A stretch of DNA of 64,000 bases. Origin: Pseudocercospora fijiensis CIRAD86 (Eukaryota > Ascomycota > Dothideomycetes > Mycosphaerellales > Mycosphaerellaceae). Under the pieces are notes generated by a model that made no database searches, was not told the DNA's origin, and saw only the letters and a program-made list of their open reading frames with translations. Below, in pieces: positions 52,219-62,399 of this stretch; positions within the stretch are counted from its first letter, which is position 1; each line of letters opens with the position of its first letter. A program made the position numbers and the translations under genes. Location: contig NW_006921538.1 in assembly GCF_000340215.1 (NCBI RefSeq), positions 3,321,709 to 3,385,708 of the forward strand, read 5' to 3'.

Positions 52219-53182
52219 AGCGCGTTTGCTAGACTATTAGCTTAATAAGATTAAGCGCCTCTTCGACGAGGGCGAGTTATCTAATATTGCTATCTCCGAG
52301 CTACTAAACATCGCTAGGCGCAGTATCGACAAGATCTATAACAATTATCGCCTATTTAGTATATTCTATATTAAAGACCTCGCGAGGTTAGGTCGTCTAT
52401 AGTCGCTATTACCAATCTTTAAGGATATAGGTATCGCTAAGCGCGTATAGTCGCAATTTGACTAACCTACCCTATTTGTATAGCGTATCTTCGAATTCCT
52501 TAACGACCGACCGTATGCCTATTAAGATAAGGTAGTATAGTATCTGTACGACGAATACGACGTTATTATTAGCTAACCGACGGTGTCGCGAGTTTTAAAG
52601 AGGCATAGGTAGACGAGGAAGAAGGCGATACGGTTTATAGCGGAATAGAACTAGGACCTTCGAGACAACTTTAAAATAAGGCAAATAGACATGCCAGCGC
52701 AGAAGGTAGTATATATAGACGAGAGCGCGTCTAATAAGCGCACCGGATAGCGGAAATATAGATACGGTCCTATTAACTGCCCTGTTTTTAAGGAAGGGTC
52801 GGCGGTAAGGTTAAAGCGATAGAGTGTCTTGCCTACTATCTCGGTTAATAGCTATCTCGACGGTACGATTATTTATTAAGGCTCTATAACCGCGGAGATC
52901 TTTAAGGCGTAGTTACAGTATATAGTACTACCTTAAATAGAGCCTAGTATATTCCTTGTTATAGACAACGTATTAATCTACCGTACTTAGCGTATAAAGG
53001 ATATAGTCGCGGCGGCTAGAGTCCACCTTCGATACCTGCCTCCGTATTCGCTAGACTTCAACCCTATTAAGTTGTCCTTTAACGTACTTAAGGCATAGGT
53101 TAAGAAGCATATTAACGAGGCTAATTGCTTCGTAGACTTCGGCAAATTTATACGGTATGCTATTAACCAACTAGACACTTAA
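52219..53182 (+). pseudogene. Tc1/mariner-type transposase, RIP-killed
   Basis: The frame runs from about 52219 with an N-terminal helix-turn-helix (LFDEGELSNIAISELLNIARRSIDKI), a second helical region (FEFLNDRPYAY...), and the DDE core: VVYIDESASNKRTG with Asp at 52718-52720, FLVIDN with Asp at 52964-52966, and LPPYSLDFNPIK. In that last block the third acid at 53069-53071 is Lys instead of Glu. The spacing of 34 residues between the second Asp and this position fits DD34E elements. GAG to AAG after T is a RIP change, so the active site itself was hit. Many TAG stops. It ends at the TAA at 53180-53182. Confidence 0.85.
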
Positions 53183-53233
53183 ACAATAGCAGGATCGTAG
53201 TTCTAGCGAGCAGGTTATCGCTAATATTAACAG

Positions 53234-53560
53234 TTACTCCCTTATAGTCTCACTTATTCTAACGATTGTCTCTAGCTTAGTAATACGGCTTCTTAACTCG
53301 TCTATCTCCTGTCTCATTCCTTCTATAATAGCACGCGTAGTATTAGTAGCTTGCTCCTTCATTATAGCTTCTATATACTATAGATCTGGCAATACTAGCT
53401 ATAGTAATAAGCTTTTTGACTAAATAGCTAACGATAGTAATACAGTTGTCGGTGATATAGTAGTAGCATCTCGGATAAGGTCCTCTTCGTCTTCTTAACT
53501 ATCGGCAATCTACGAGGAATTAGCAAAACCTATAAACATACCCAATCGGTGTACCTCTAA
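53234..53560 (-). pseudogene. antisense small coiled-coil frame in the mariner-type element
   Basis: The clearest part is 53362 down to 53234: a 42-codon frame starting MKEQATNTTRAIIEGMRQEI and ending in a TAA, with heptad-like Leu/Ile spacing (IDELRSRITKLETIV). Upstream of the ATG the frame seems to continue to about 53560 through RIP stops. Its function is unknown; a short partner protein for the transposase would fit but is inference. Confidence 0.4.
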
Positions 53561-53619
53561 TGCGCTACCGGTAGCTATTGCGATAAAAGAGCTTGGAATT
53601 TGGTAGGTTCTGTGCCGTT

Positions 53620-54570
53620 TCTATCGCTAGTGTTACCTTAGGTTTATCGAAGGCGGCGTAGTTAGTATGTCAATATATTCGTATCGCAATCGCGTATCGA
53701 TCCGGAGAGTACAGCTTCGAAAGCCGGAATCTATACCTACCGATAGGGTACTACTACAACACTACTATAATACGTCTTTATTATTGCTTCGGTAGGATAT
53801 AATACTATCGATACCGCTAAGAAACCTCCCGTTGTCCGTTTTAAAAAATATGCACCTCTAGTAAAGATATAGGCTCGCTAATGTATTGGAAATTCGCGAC
53901 TACGAGCGCTTCCTCTATGCCGAGACTGCCGAAATTTCGGCTTCCGCTCGGCGTAGGAGCTTAGCGGGTCCGGACTTAAGAAGCTGATTTTAACTATACT
54001 AACACGACACTAGCGCAATACTATAACGCATTGCTTTTTATTACTACAAGTATAAAGAGGCGAGACTATATCTATCTAATGCTCCTCTAATTTATACTAT
54101 ACAAAAATACGTAGTATTAGTAGACTAAGAAGCGACATCAGTTAAGCTAAATATTAGCTATTAAGCCGCCGACCTATAACCGGAAATCCTCGCTTCTCGC
54201 TTCTACACTAAAACAGCGCTTCTGTAGCGCTTCTACGGCTAATTAACGAACAGACTATCGTCCGACTTATTAATACGAGTAAGTCGCTGCTTACGGACTT
54301 CCTTACTAATATATCGCCCTACTGCGGCGATAAATCGAGCGTATTAGCCTTCCTTGAGTCTATAGCGGACCTAATCGCTCAATTTGACCCTTCTAAGCTG
54401 TTTGAGTAAGAAGTCGCCTTCCTCGTAGATACGCTTAATCTTAGCTATATCGGCGTATCGCTTAGTCTAGCTGCTAGTTAACTCTTTACGCAACTAGCTA
54501 AAGAAGCCTATCAATTCTATGTCGGCAGTGTAAGATTAATAGGAAGCGATTGAGCCGCTAACTAGACTTG
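53620..54570 (+). pseudogene. unrecognised plus-strand frame in the mariner-type element
   Basis: The frame is most convincing at about 54240-54540, where it reads without breaks other than RIP stops: LINEQTIVRLINTSKSLLTD, then ISPYCGDKSSVLAFLESIA, then a hydrophobic-helical end. Earlier text (RFKKYAPLVKIQ, CRDCRNFGF) suggests it begins near 53620. I cannot assign it to a family. It faces the long minus-strand frame tail to tail. Confidence 0.35.
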
Positions 54571-54659
54571 ATTGCGGCGGTGGACTAGAAGCCGGTAGAC
54601 TAGAAGCCGGTGGATTAGACCTAGAAATGGCGCCTCTACGACCCTTGCTATTAGACTAG

Positions 54660-55726
54660 CTATAATAGTTGTGGATTACTACTAGGGTTGGCGTTATTAG
54701 TGCGACAGCACGTCTACTACTACTAGCTTATTGTCTAAATGGATTAGACAACTGCTTGTCTCGTTGCTTCTATATCTTTAATGCTAGTGCCGCTCTAGGG
54801 TCGTCGATTGTTAGCCTTCTAGCTAGATTAGCCTCTCGAGTCCCCTTAACCTATCTAGCGGCTATTTCCGGATAGATCTTGCAGTAGTCTTCTGCTCTGT
54901 CTAGACCGCTAAACTAGCACAATCTACCCTTATTCGGGCAGTATCTGTTCTTATAGGGCTACCGCTAAGCAAGGGCGTATCGCAGGTCCGTTAGTAAGCT
55001 AGTAAGGTCGTCGCTATTATCGTTAGGAGCCGCTTTATCTTCCGAGCGACCTTCAGCTAGCAGGGCAGCCAACTGTTGCTAAGTCGCTATATTCCGCGGT
55101 CTCTAAGAAGCCTATTGAGTCCGCCGTAGTTGTTGAGTTGCAGGCTCGTTAGGAACACTAGTTAGCTTAGCTATAACGGTCAATTTAAACTCGAGGCGCA
55201 AGCCTGTCTTGCCTTGACTATTCTAGATAGCTAGCATAGTATATGCGCGCTCAAAATTGAGGTCCGTTATACTAGAGCTACGGTAGAAGTGTTTAGCCTT
55301 TACCTTGTCCGTAGAGGCTATTATAATAGCACTCTTAAGACTGAATATAAGCCGGTTGTTGCCTTTGTCGCGCTAGTCGTTAAACTAGTAGTCTACGGCT
55401 TTATAAGGCGACTCGTAGCTCAACTCGCTTAGATAACACTCGCTTAGCAAGGCTTCCTTCTGCTTGTCCGTATATAGGTTCTACTACATAGTGTATTCAA
55501 AGACCTCGACTTCTTTATTGTCGCTAGAAGTATAGTCTTCTTTATCTACGGTGTCTTGGCGCTAAGAAGTCGTTGAATCTAGCAACTCGTCGTTAGTATC
55601 TAGCTCTTCCGGACTATCACTTGATAGTAGTGGCTCTTTACGTCGTTGTCTCTTGGCGGTAGCGGCTTTAAGGGCTTCCTTCTTCTTCGTAGTAAGCTTA
55701 TATAGTCGCTTCGAGGCTCTCGGCAT
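54660..55726 (-). pseudogene. unrecognised long minus-strand frame in the mariner-type element
   Basis: It begins MPRASKRLYKLTTKKKEALK at 55726, a basic nuclear-localisation-like leader, followed by an acidic Ser/Asp/Glu stretch (about 55640-55500). A globular part (YESPYKAVDYQFNDQR, LNFERAYTMLAIQNSQGK) comes next and, after a Gln-rich segment, a tail with DDPRAALALKIQKQRDKQ. RIP stops are fewer than in the transposase. I do not recognise the family. It could be element cargo or the gene of a nested element whose ends I could not find. Confidence 0.4.
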
Positions 55727-55909
55727 ACTAGCGTAGCAATAGAATAGACGAGAGGGTGCTAAAATAGCTAGCTCTTAACCTTGAGGCTCACTAGGAGGTT
55801 GTAAATGGATAGAGGTAAGAAAGGCTTTCGCACCGGATCGCATTCTATACCTAATTTGTATAGTGCGGTAGATACTCGGCAAAGATACAGATACGCGCTA
55901 ATTTCCATC

Positions 55910-55946
55910 CCTCCGAGCGTATAGCGCGACTTATTAAATAGCATAA
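55910..55946 (-). repeat. right terminal inverted repeat of the mariner-type element
   Basis: Inverted copy of 52034-52070, followed by the TA target duplication. Confidence 0.8.
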
Positions 55947-55948
55947 TA

Positions 55949-56700
55949 GTGATTTAGGTCCCCACTTACGCACTGTGGTCACATGCTTACGAACACTACT
56001 AGGAAGTGTTATAGACTACTATCGCGTTCCAAGACTGGCAGCTTGCAATGTATTTGTTTTGATTACTAATCGTATATATATCTCGACTACCGAGGCTAGT
56101 AAACTTCGATAGCTAAAGGCTCTTAGACTCTACAACTATAGGCCTAGGTATCTTTATATTATATATAATATAGCTATTTATAAGGTTCTAGGAATACAAT
56201 ACTAGTTTTAGAGAATATTATAATTTTAGTCTCTATATATATCTATGCCCTAGTTTATAAAGGGAAATTTACTAATCTTACAATTCTTAGTTATAGTTAT
56301 GCTTTTTTAAGTTATATAGTAGTTTGTTCTAGCTATAGTATATAGTTTAGTAGGGCTTAGTATAAGTACTAGTATCTAAATAGCAGTTTGCTACTAGTCT
56401 AGACGCGCGCTATTAATTCCCTTAGACTCTTAGTTAGTAGGCTTTAAATATTTAGTTAGAAAATTAAATATATCTATAGCAAATACTAAGTACTACTTAG
56501 CTAATTGCTATAGTAAGAGAGAATAGGACTTTAGCTATATACTAACATAGCGATTTAGACTTTAGTAGTAAATTTACTAGTAGTAAAAGTTATTAAACTT
56601 AGCTTAAAATATATAAATAAAACTTAATTATTTAGGCTATATATAGAATAGATACTAAAAGAATAGATATACTACCTTAGTAGAGGCCTAGATATATTAT
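55949..56700. other. very AT-rich decayed DNA
   Basis: After about 100 bp of moderately normal sequence (to about 56060) the DNA becomes extremely AT-rich, with few CG dinucleotides and stops in all frames. The neighbouring transposons, by contrast, keep CG. No gene or repeat family is recognised. Confidence 0.55.
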
Positions 56701-56733
56701 GTGTAACCCCCTAATTACTAGTAGTTACCCTCT

Positions 56734-56824
56734 AGCTAGTAAGTCTAGTAGTATAATTCTTAGAGATTAATAGCTTTAAGCTATACTATCTAGCTATTAT
56801 AGATTTAGCTATTATACTAGTTAT
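56734..56824 (+). pseudogene. tRNA-like relic next to gypsy element C
   Basis: It starts AGCTAGTAAGTCTAGTAGTA and ends TACTAGTTATTTC, matching the two ends of the tRNA-like unit in chromovirus A, with a decayed T-arm region (ATAGATTTAGCTATTAT) and a shorter, different middle. It lies just before the presumed 5' LTR of element C. Confidence 0.4.
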
Positions 56825-57039
56825 TTCTTGTAAAGGGCTACGCCCTAGGTAGAAAGCGCTAGCCTTAGGCATTCGGCCTACGCGACTCTAACCTACTACT
56901 TAGCGCTTAGCGCACTATACAAAACCATTCGGATTTACGTAGATAGACTTAGCTCTTTATCGAACCTATTAAGTCTTATATCTAGCATCTGCGTACGCGT
57001 TGCTTACCCGTAATATTAGGTTCGATCTTTAATATAGGA

Positions 57040-58295
57040 AACGCTAAGGTTTATTAGGAACCCGAGCAAGATAGCTAGGGGAACGCTGCCTCTACCGTAC
57101 TAGAGATAACTAGGGACGAGATTTATCGTACCTTCGAAAGTCTCTATACTAGATAGTAGACGATAGAAGCCTAGCTATAAGCTACTCGCTCCGCGCTCTA
57201 ATACGCGGAAGCGTCTCGCTAGCCCGGGCCTCCCGAAGCTAGTTTAGTACGAGACTAGTCTACGAACGAGATCCTAAAGGGACTGCTAGAAACTCTCTCG
57301 GCTACCGGCTAAAACGTAACGGCGTCCCGCGAGTAGAAGCTACTATCGTAGGATAGGAAAGCCGAGTCGTTCCGGGACTACCTACTACGACTAAGAAGTT
57401 CGTACCGAGTTCGTTCTAGGCTAAAACTAAAGCTCTCCGAAGATTACTACTAGGATACTGTATACGATACCCTACCGGCAAAGGAACGCGCTAGGATACG
57501 TTACTTCTAGAAAAGAGGAAGCTTTACGAAAGGAAAGGACCCCGAAGCTTTCTTCTAGTAACTCGAGGACGTCTTCGCGGATAGTAACGAAGCTATAAAG
57601 GCGCTAGAGCAACTCTAAGCCTTAAGGTACTCCTAGGGATAACCTTAGTACGACTACTAGCTAGAATTCGACGGCCTCCTACTAAGCGTAGGCGGAGACC
57701 GTTAGACCGACGATACGAAAATTAGGTATTTAAAGAATACCTTCTCGAACGCGGCTAAGACCTATACTACCGCCGTACTAAAGATTAAGAATTACTACCT
57801 CTATACGGAGGAGGTCGAATAGATTATAACGAACCTCGAATCGATAGATTAGTTTAAATAGGCTACGAAACGCTAGTAAGAAAGGAAGAAAGAAGCCGCG
57901 AGTCCTACGGTCGTTATCCCCCCCTATACGGCCCTCGCGGCGAACCCGAAGGTCGACTCTAATAGAGACGTAGTTATAAACCCCGCTTAAACTAACGCTT
58001 CCCGTAGAAAGAACCGCGGAGCCTAATAATCGATAGCGGGGAAACCTAGGGCTAAATAGGTCGACTCTATAGAAAGAGAGAAGCGTAAGGAGAAAAGACT
58101 CTACTTCCGCTACGGAGTAAGCGGATACCGCATTCGAGATTGCCCGTACGCCTCGCCGGCTTAGCCTACTAAGATTAGTATCGCCTCCGTACAACCTATT
58201 CTAGAAGATACAAAAGAATAGTCGGACTTAAGTAGTTGCGACTTAGGAAAAGAGTAACTCTCGCTCGTAGTTAGGAGTTAGGAGTAGATAGAGTA
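57040..58295 (+). pseudogene. gag of gypsy element C
   Basis: The frame with RIP stops runs from about 57040; a helical capsid-like region is followed near 58099-58145 by a zinc knuckle LYFRYGVSGYRIRDCPYA. Two Cys and the His of the C-C-H-C pattern are Tyr here, the same damage as in chromovirus A. The 138-codon open frame on the other strand (57778-58194) is a shadow of this gag. Confidence 0.72.
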
Positions 58296-58299
58296 TAAG

Positions 58300-61110
58300 T
58301 AAAGAAATAGGAAGAAGTTAAAAAGGATATAAACGGGAATCTTATATATACCGATATAGTCCTTAAAAATAACGTCGGAACTTCTACTCTTATCGACGAA
58401 GGATGCTAGTATTACGCTACAATTAATACAGGCCTAGCTAAAGGCCTCGGACTTAGCTATATTAGCCGTAAGTCCCGAGAAGTAAAAGGAGCGTCGTCTA
58501 CGATATAAGACGCGAAAATTGTAGGAGTCGTCGCCTTTTAGATAGAAATTAACGGATTCTAATAAATAGTATACGCTTACGTCGTACCGGGATTAGCTTT
58601 CCCCCTTATCTTAGGGAATCTATAGAAGGCATATAACAAGGTTAGGACCGCGCCCGAGAAACGACGGTACTACTACGGGAGGGCTCGGTATTAGATTAAA
58701 GAAGGGCGCTATTACCGCGAGGTCGATATAAACGGGAATATCGCTACGATTAACGCCGTAAGAAGCCTACTTACTACGACAATTGCCGAGGATATTAAAA
58801 AGGCCCTAAAGACGAAGGAATACCCGACGATCGAGGAGCTAAAGAAGAAATTGCCCCCGGAGGTTCGCGATATAGCTACGCTGTTTTGTTAGAGGGAAGC
58901 CGATAAGTTAGCGCCCTATCGTCCTAATATCGACTATATAATAGAACTCCGGGAGAAACTAGACGGATCCTAGCCTTAACTCCCTTAGAGCCCGCTCTAT
59001 AGTATATCGAAATAAGAACTCTTAGTCTTACGGAAGTCGCTAGACGAGCTCCTAAAGAAGGGGTTTATAAGACCTACGAACTCCGAAGCGGCGGCGCCTG
59101 TACTATTCGTTAAGAAACCCGGAGGAGGACTACGGTTTTACTACGACTATAGAGCGCTTAATACCCTTACGAAGCAAGACCGATACCCCCTCCTACTAAT
59201 CCTAGATACTATAAGGAACCTAATAGAAGCCCGATAGTTAACTAAGATCGACGTAGTCTTAGCCTTTTATAAGATAAGAATAGTAAAAGGATACGAGTAT
59301 AAAACGGCCTTCCGTACTAGGCTAGGCTCGTTTAAGTAGCTAGTGTGCCCGTTCGGTTTGTCCGGAGCCCCGGCTACGTTTTAACGGTATATTAATACTC
59401 TTCTATAGAAGTACCTAGACGATTTCGCGTTAGTATATATAGACGACGTAGTTATCTACTTAAGCGGGACGAAGGAAGACTATTTCCGTAAGGTAAGGGC
59501 CGTTCTTAAGAAGCTTTAGGACGGAGGCCTTTACCTTAATATAAAAAAGAGCGAATTCGCCTAGAAAAAGATTAAGTACCTAGGATTTATCGTCTACGCC
59601 GACGGAGGGGGAGTATTAGTAGATCCCGAAAAGATAGAAGCCGTATAGAAATAGGTAGCACCTAAGACCTAGAAGGAAGTTCGTCGTTTCTTAGGATTTA
59701 CGAACTATTACCGTATATTCGTGCCGAACTACTCTAAGATTTCCGCACTATTAACCGCGCTAACTAGTAAAGGAACCTCGTTCTCCTAGGGGGAAGAGTA
59801 GAATAAAGCGTTCGAGACGCTAAAGGACAAATTCTACCGCACCCCGGTACTTACCTAGTAGGACCCGTCCCTTCCTACCTTCCTTAAAATAGATTGCAGT
59901 AGGTTCGCGATTAGGGGCGCCCTTATTTAAGAAAAGGAGGGGATCCGCCGACCGGTAGGCTTCTTTTCGAAGAAACTAAATAAGGCGGAGATTAACTACG
60001 ATATCTACGATAAAGAAATGCTCGCGGTCGTATCTAGTATTAAGTTTTAGGACTCCGAGCTAAAATTATATAGCCCCTTTACGATTTAGACGGACTATAA
60101 GAACCTAGAATACTTTATAGTAAAGCGCTAGCTATCCGAGAGATAGATCCGATAGTAGGAAGAACTAGCAAAGCACTAGTTTACCCTAGTCTACCGGCCG
60201 GGAATCGAGGCTATCCTACCGGATACCTTATCGAGGAGAGAATAAGATACGTTAGGCTAGGACGATAAGCTTTCGAGGTTCCGGAGATTTCTAGATCCGG
60301 ACCTCTCCCTAAACTAGCTAGAAAACGTCTAAATCTCTAGTGCTACGATCCGTAGCTTCCTACGCACTACTAAGGCGGGCCCGTTATCCTTACTCGCGAA
60401 CGAGACGGAACCCGCGTAAGCCCTACCGGAAAGCGCTAAACTATTCTAGGACCTAGAGATAAACGAAATATAGAAAGGCATTATCGAGAAAGATACGGTA
60501 TACTAGACGGTATTACAGAAAGTCCGTAAGGGATATAGGATATTACAACCGGAAATTAAAGCGAAAATTTAGATCGGGGATTATACGATAGACCCTAAGG
60601 GGTTCCTACGCTATCGCGGCAAACTCTAGGTTCCTAGAGCCCTAGCTATAACGGAGGCCGAATACAAAGATATAGGAGCCGAAGAACTGCAATAGGATAT
60701 ACTACGTACGAAGATTATCTAATCGATCTACGACTTACCGCTCTACGGTTACCCTAGCCGGGATTCTACCGCTTCTATACTAGGTCGCGAATTCTACTAG
60801 CCGCTATAGTCGAAGCAGGTACGATAATTCCTACGGAATTGCAACTATTGCGGACGTAATAAAGTATAGAGGGAGCACAAATACGGCCTCCTAAAGCTAC
60901 TACCGGTACCCGACCGTTTATTCTAGAAAATCTCGATAGACTTTATAACCGACCTACTAGAGTTAGACGGGAATCGATATCTCTAGGTAATTAAAGACCG
61001 CCTTAGTAAGTAGATTGCCCTTATCGGTACTCCCTCTATAAAAGCGGAGGAATACGCAGTTTTGTTTCTAAAATACTAGGTTAGGCATTACGGACTGCCT
61101 CGTACTGTTA
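58300..61110 (+). pseudogene. pol of gypsy element C, truncated in integrase
   Basis: Protease-like STLIDEGC near 58380; RT from about 58990 with [18 protein letters not shown] and an intact active site VYIDDVVIY near 59432-59460; RNase H with LKIDCSRFAI near 59885; a basic TLSRRE end near 60225; the integrase zinc region with NCNYCGRNK near 60838; and a core Asp in ISIDFITDLL near 60940. The frame ends at RHYGLPRTVI, where chromovirus A copy 2 starts. Confidence 0.85.
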
Positions 61111-61456
61111 TATTACGGTTACTCGCGACAGATCGTTAGGTAACTTCTTATTACGTACAAGCCGAGGCTTCTTTAGAGAGGCTAATATAAGCGGGAGGCG
61201 GAGGCGGGATAATTAGTACAAAGGTAATTCTAATTAGTAAGTAGGTAATATAAGTTAAACGCCTCGAGCTATAAGGGCATTCCGGCGTTCCTAAATACAA
61301 AGGAGATATCTTGTCTGTAGTCGTAAGCGACGTAAGCGACGCTATCGCTCTCGACCGCTCCTATCGCTCCTAGTAAGATAGAGCGATAGCTTAGCCTACT
61401 AGTCTTAGCGTCGCTCTAAGATTATATAAGGACTCTAACTAATTAGATCCGTAATA
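61111..61456 (-). repeat. 3' LTR of chromovirus A copy 2
   Basis: 346 bp, same length as the LTRs of copy 1, inverted; terminal TG is mutated to TA at both ends. Confidence 0.9.
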
Positions 61457-61601
61457 CTATCCCTCTCCTTAAGCGGAATAGTCCCTTATTCCGGAACTTT
61501 CTAATTCTAACTTCTTTGTTATACTAAAGTTATCGAAGGACTTATCTTCTCGCTAGCGTAAGGAAAATATCGTAAATAATATCCTCGCCGACTGCCTCGA
61601 A

Positions 61602-62105
61602 ATACCGATTCGCTGCTTTTATTGCGAATAGGCCGGTAAATCCTACAAAGTCGATCTTCGTTCTAGTCGCTGCTCCGAGTGCGCCCTATACGGCTAGTCC
61701 TATAATATATAAGTTACTCGTATAGAGTATAAAAAAATCCGGAAGGCGCGCCTAAAGATAGCTAAAGATCTCGAAGCGGCCGAAGAGGAGGAGGACCTCC
61801 TTATACGGAAGCTTTTCGAGTATCGCGTAAAGGTCCGTCGCTTACGTAAGTCGCTGCGTATAAAGGAAGATTAGGAGGTATAAGCTCTTAAGGTAGAGGA
61901 AGCCTCTATTTAATAGGCGGAGGAGCTCGAAAGAGAGCTAGGCTCTTCGCCTATAGAGCCGATATTATTCTCGTTGCCTACTAACGAGCCGTTTCCCCTA
62001 GATAGCCGATTATAGATGTCGCCTTATAACTAGAGTCGTCTAGATAGGACATCCTAGCCTATCTCTAAAATCCCTAGTAGGAGTGCCGAGAGTCTAGTAT
62101 CCTAA
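61602..62105 (+). pseudogene. accessory Cys-cluster frame, chromovirus A copy 2
   Basis: It has the same 168-codon length and frame as 9731-9228 in copy 1; the ATG is ATA here and several codons are stops, all CA/TG to TA changes. It keeps IRCFYCE, RCSECA and the coiled-coil part. The frame is conserved in two independently mutated copies. Confidence 0.6.
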
Positions 62106-62145
62106 AGGTATATATTTTTAATGTTTCCTATCTATTTTATCTTCT

Positions 62146-62312
62146 AGCTAGTTAGTCTAGTAGTATAATTCTTAGCTATAAAAGACATAGTTGCTAGGTA
62201 CGCTATTAGAGTCCCCGCTCCTCGAGCTATACTGCCCTAGGTCGTTAAGAACTCTAAGGCGCTATAATCGATAGGGTCTAAGAGGTCGTAGGTTTAATTC
62301 CTATACTAGTTA
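62146..62312 (+). tRNA. tRNA-Pro-like unit, chromovirus A copy 2
   Basis: 167 nt, the same length as the unit in copy 1. Acceptor AGCTAGT/ACTAGTT and anticodon stem CTTAG/CTAAG are intact. The T arm GTAGG-TTTAATT-CCTAT has one G-U pair after RIP. It is followed directly by TTTCTTTTTT. RIP changes (TTAGTC for TTGGTC) weaken the A box. Confidence 0.45.
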
Positions 62313-62399
62313 TTTCTTTTTTATCTAGTTTTGATATTTTTTGATTATCTGCTAATAGTTCTATAGGTTTTCTTTTAGTTCCTAAGTGTTTTCTAAATA

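Larger units (their letters stand above)
52034..55946. mobile_element. large Tc1/mariner-type transposon with extra frames
   Basis: 37-bp inverted ends (52034-52070, TTACGCTATTCAATATGTCG...; 55910-55946) flanked by TA (52032-52033 and 55947-55948), the standard Tc1/mariner target duplication. The size of 3913 bp is two to three times that of a typical family member. A DD34E transposase lies at 52219-53182. The rest holds a small antisense coiled-coil frame, a plus-strand frame and a long minus-strand frame. Either the element carries cargo genes or another element is nested in it. The outermost 70 bp on the left keep normal CA/TG, while the inside is RIP-mutated. Confidence 0.78.
56829..61110 (+). 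mobile_element. gypsy element C, 3' part cut off by chromovirus A copy 2
   Basis: A plus-strand Ty3/gypsy element with gag, protease, RT, RNase H and integrase in order. It is interrupted within the integrase core at 61110/61111 by the second chromovirus A copy, so the rest lies outside the window. A possible 5' LTR of 187 bp (56829-57015, TGTAAAGG to CCGTAATA) is inferred only from its TG...CA-like ends and position, because the 3' LTR is not visible. RIP stops are dense. Confidence 0.8.

Noticed and set aside
57778..58194. 138-codon minus-strand frame
   Set aside because: It lies opposite the gag of gypsy element C and its zinc knuckle; RIP removed stops on this strand by chance of base composition.
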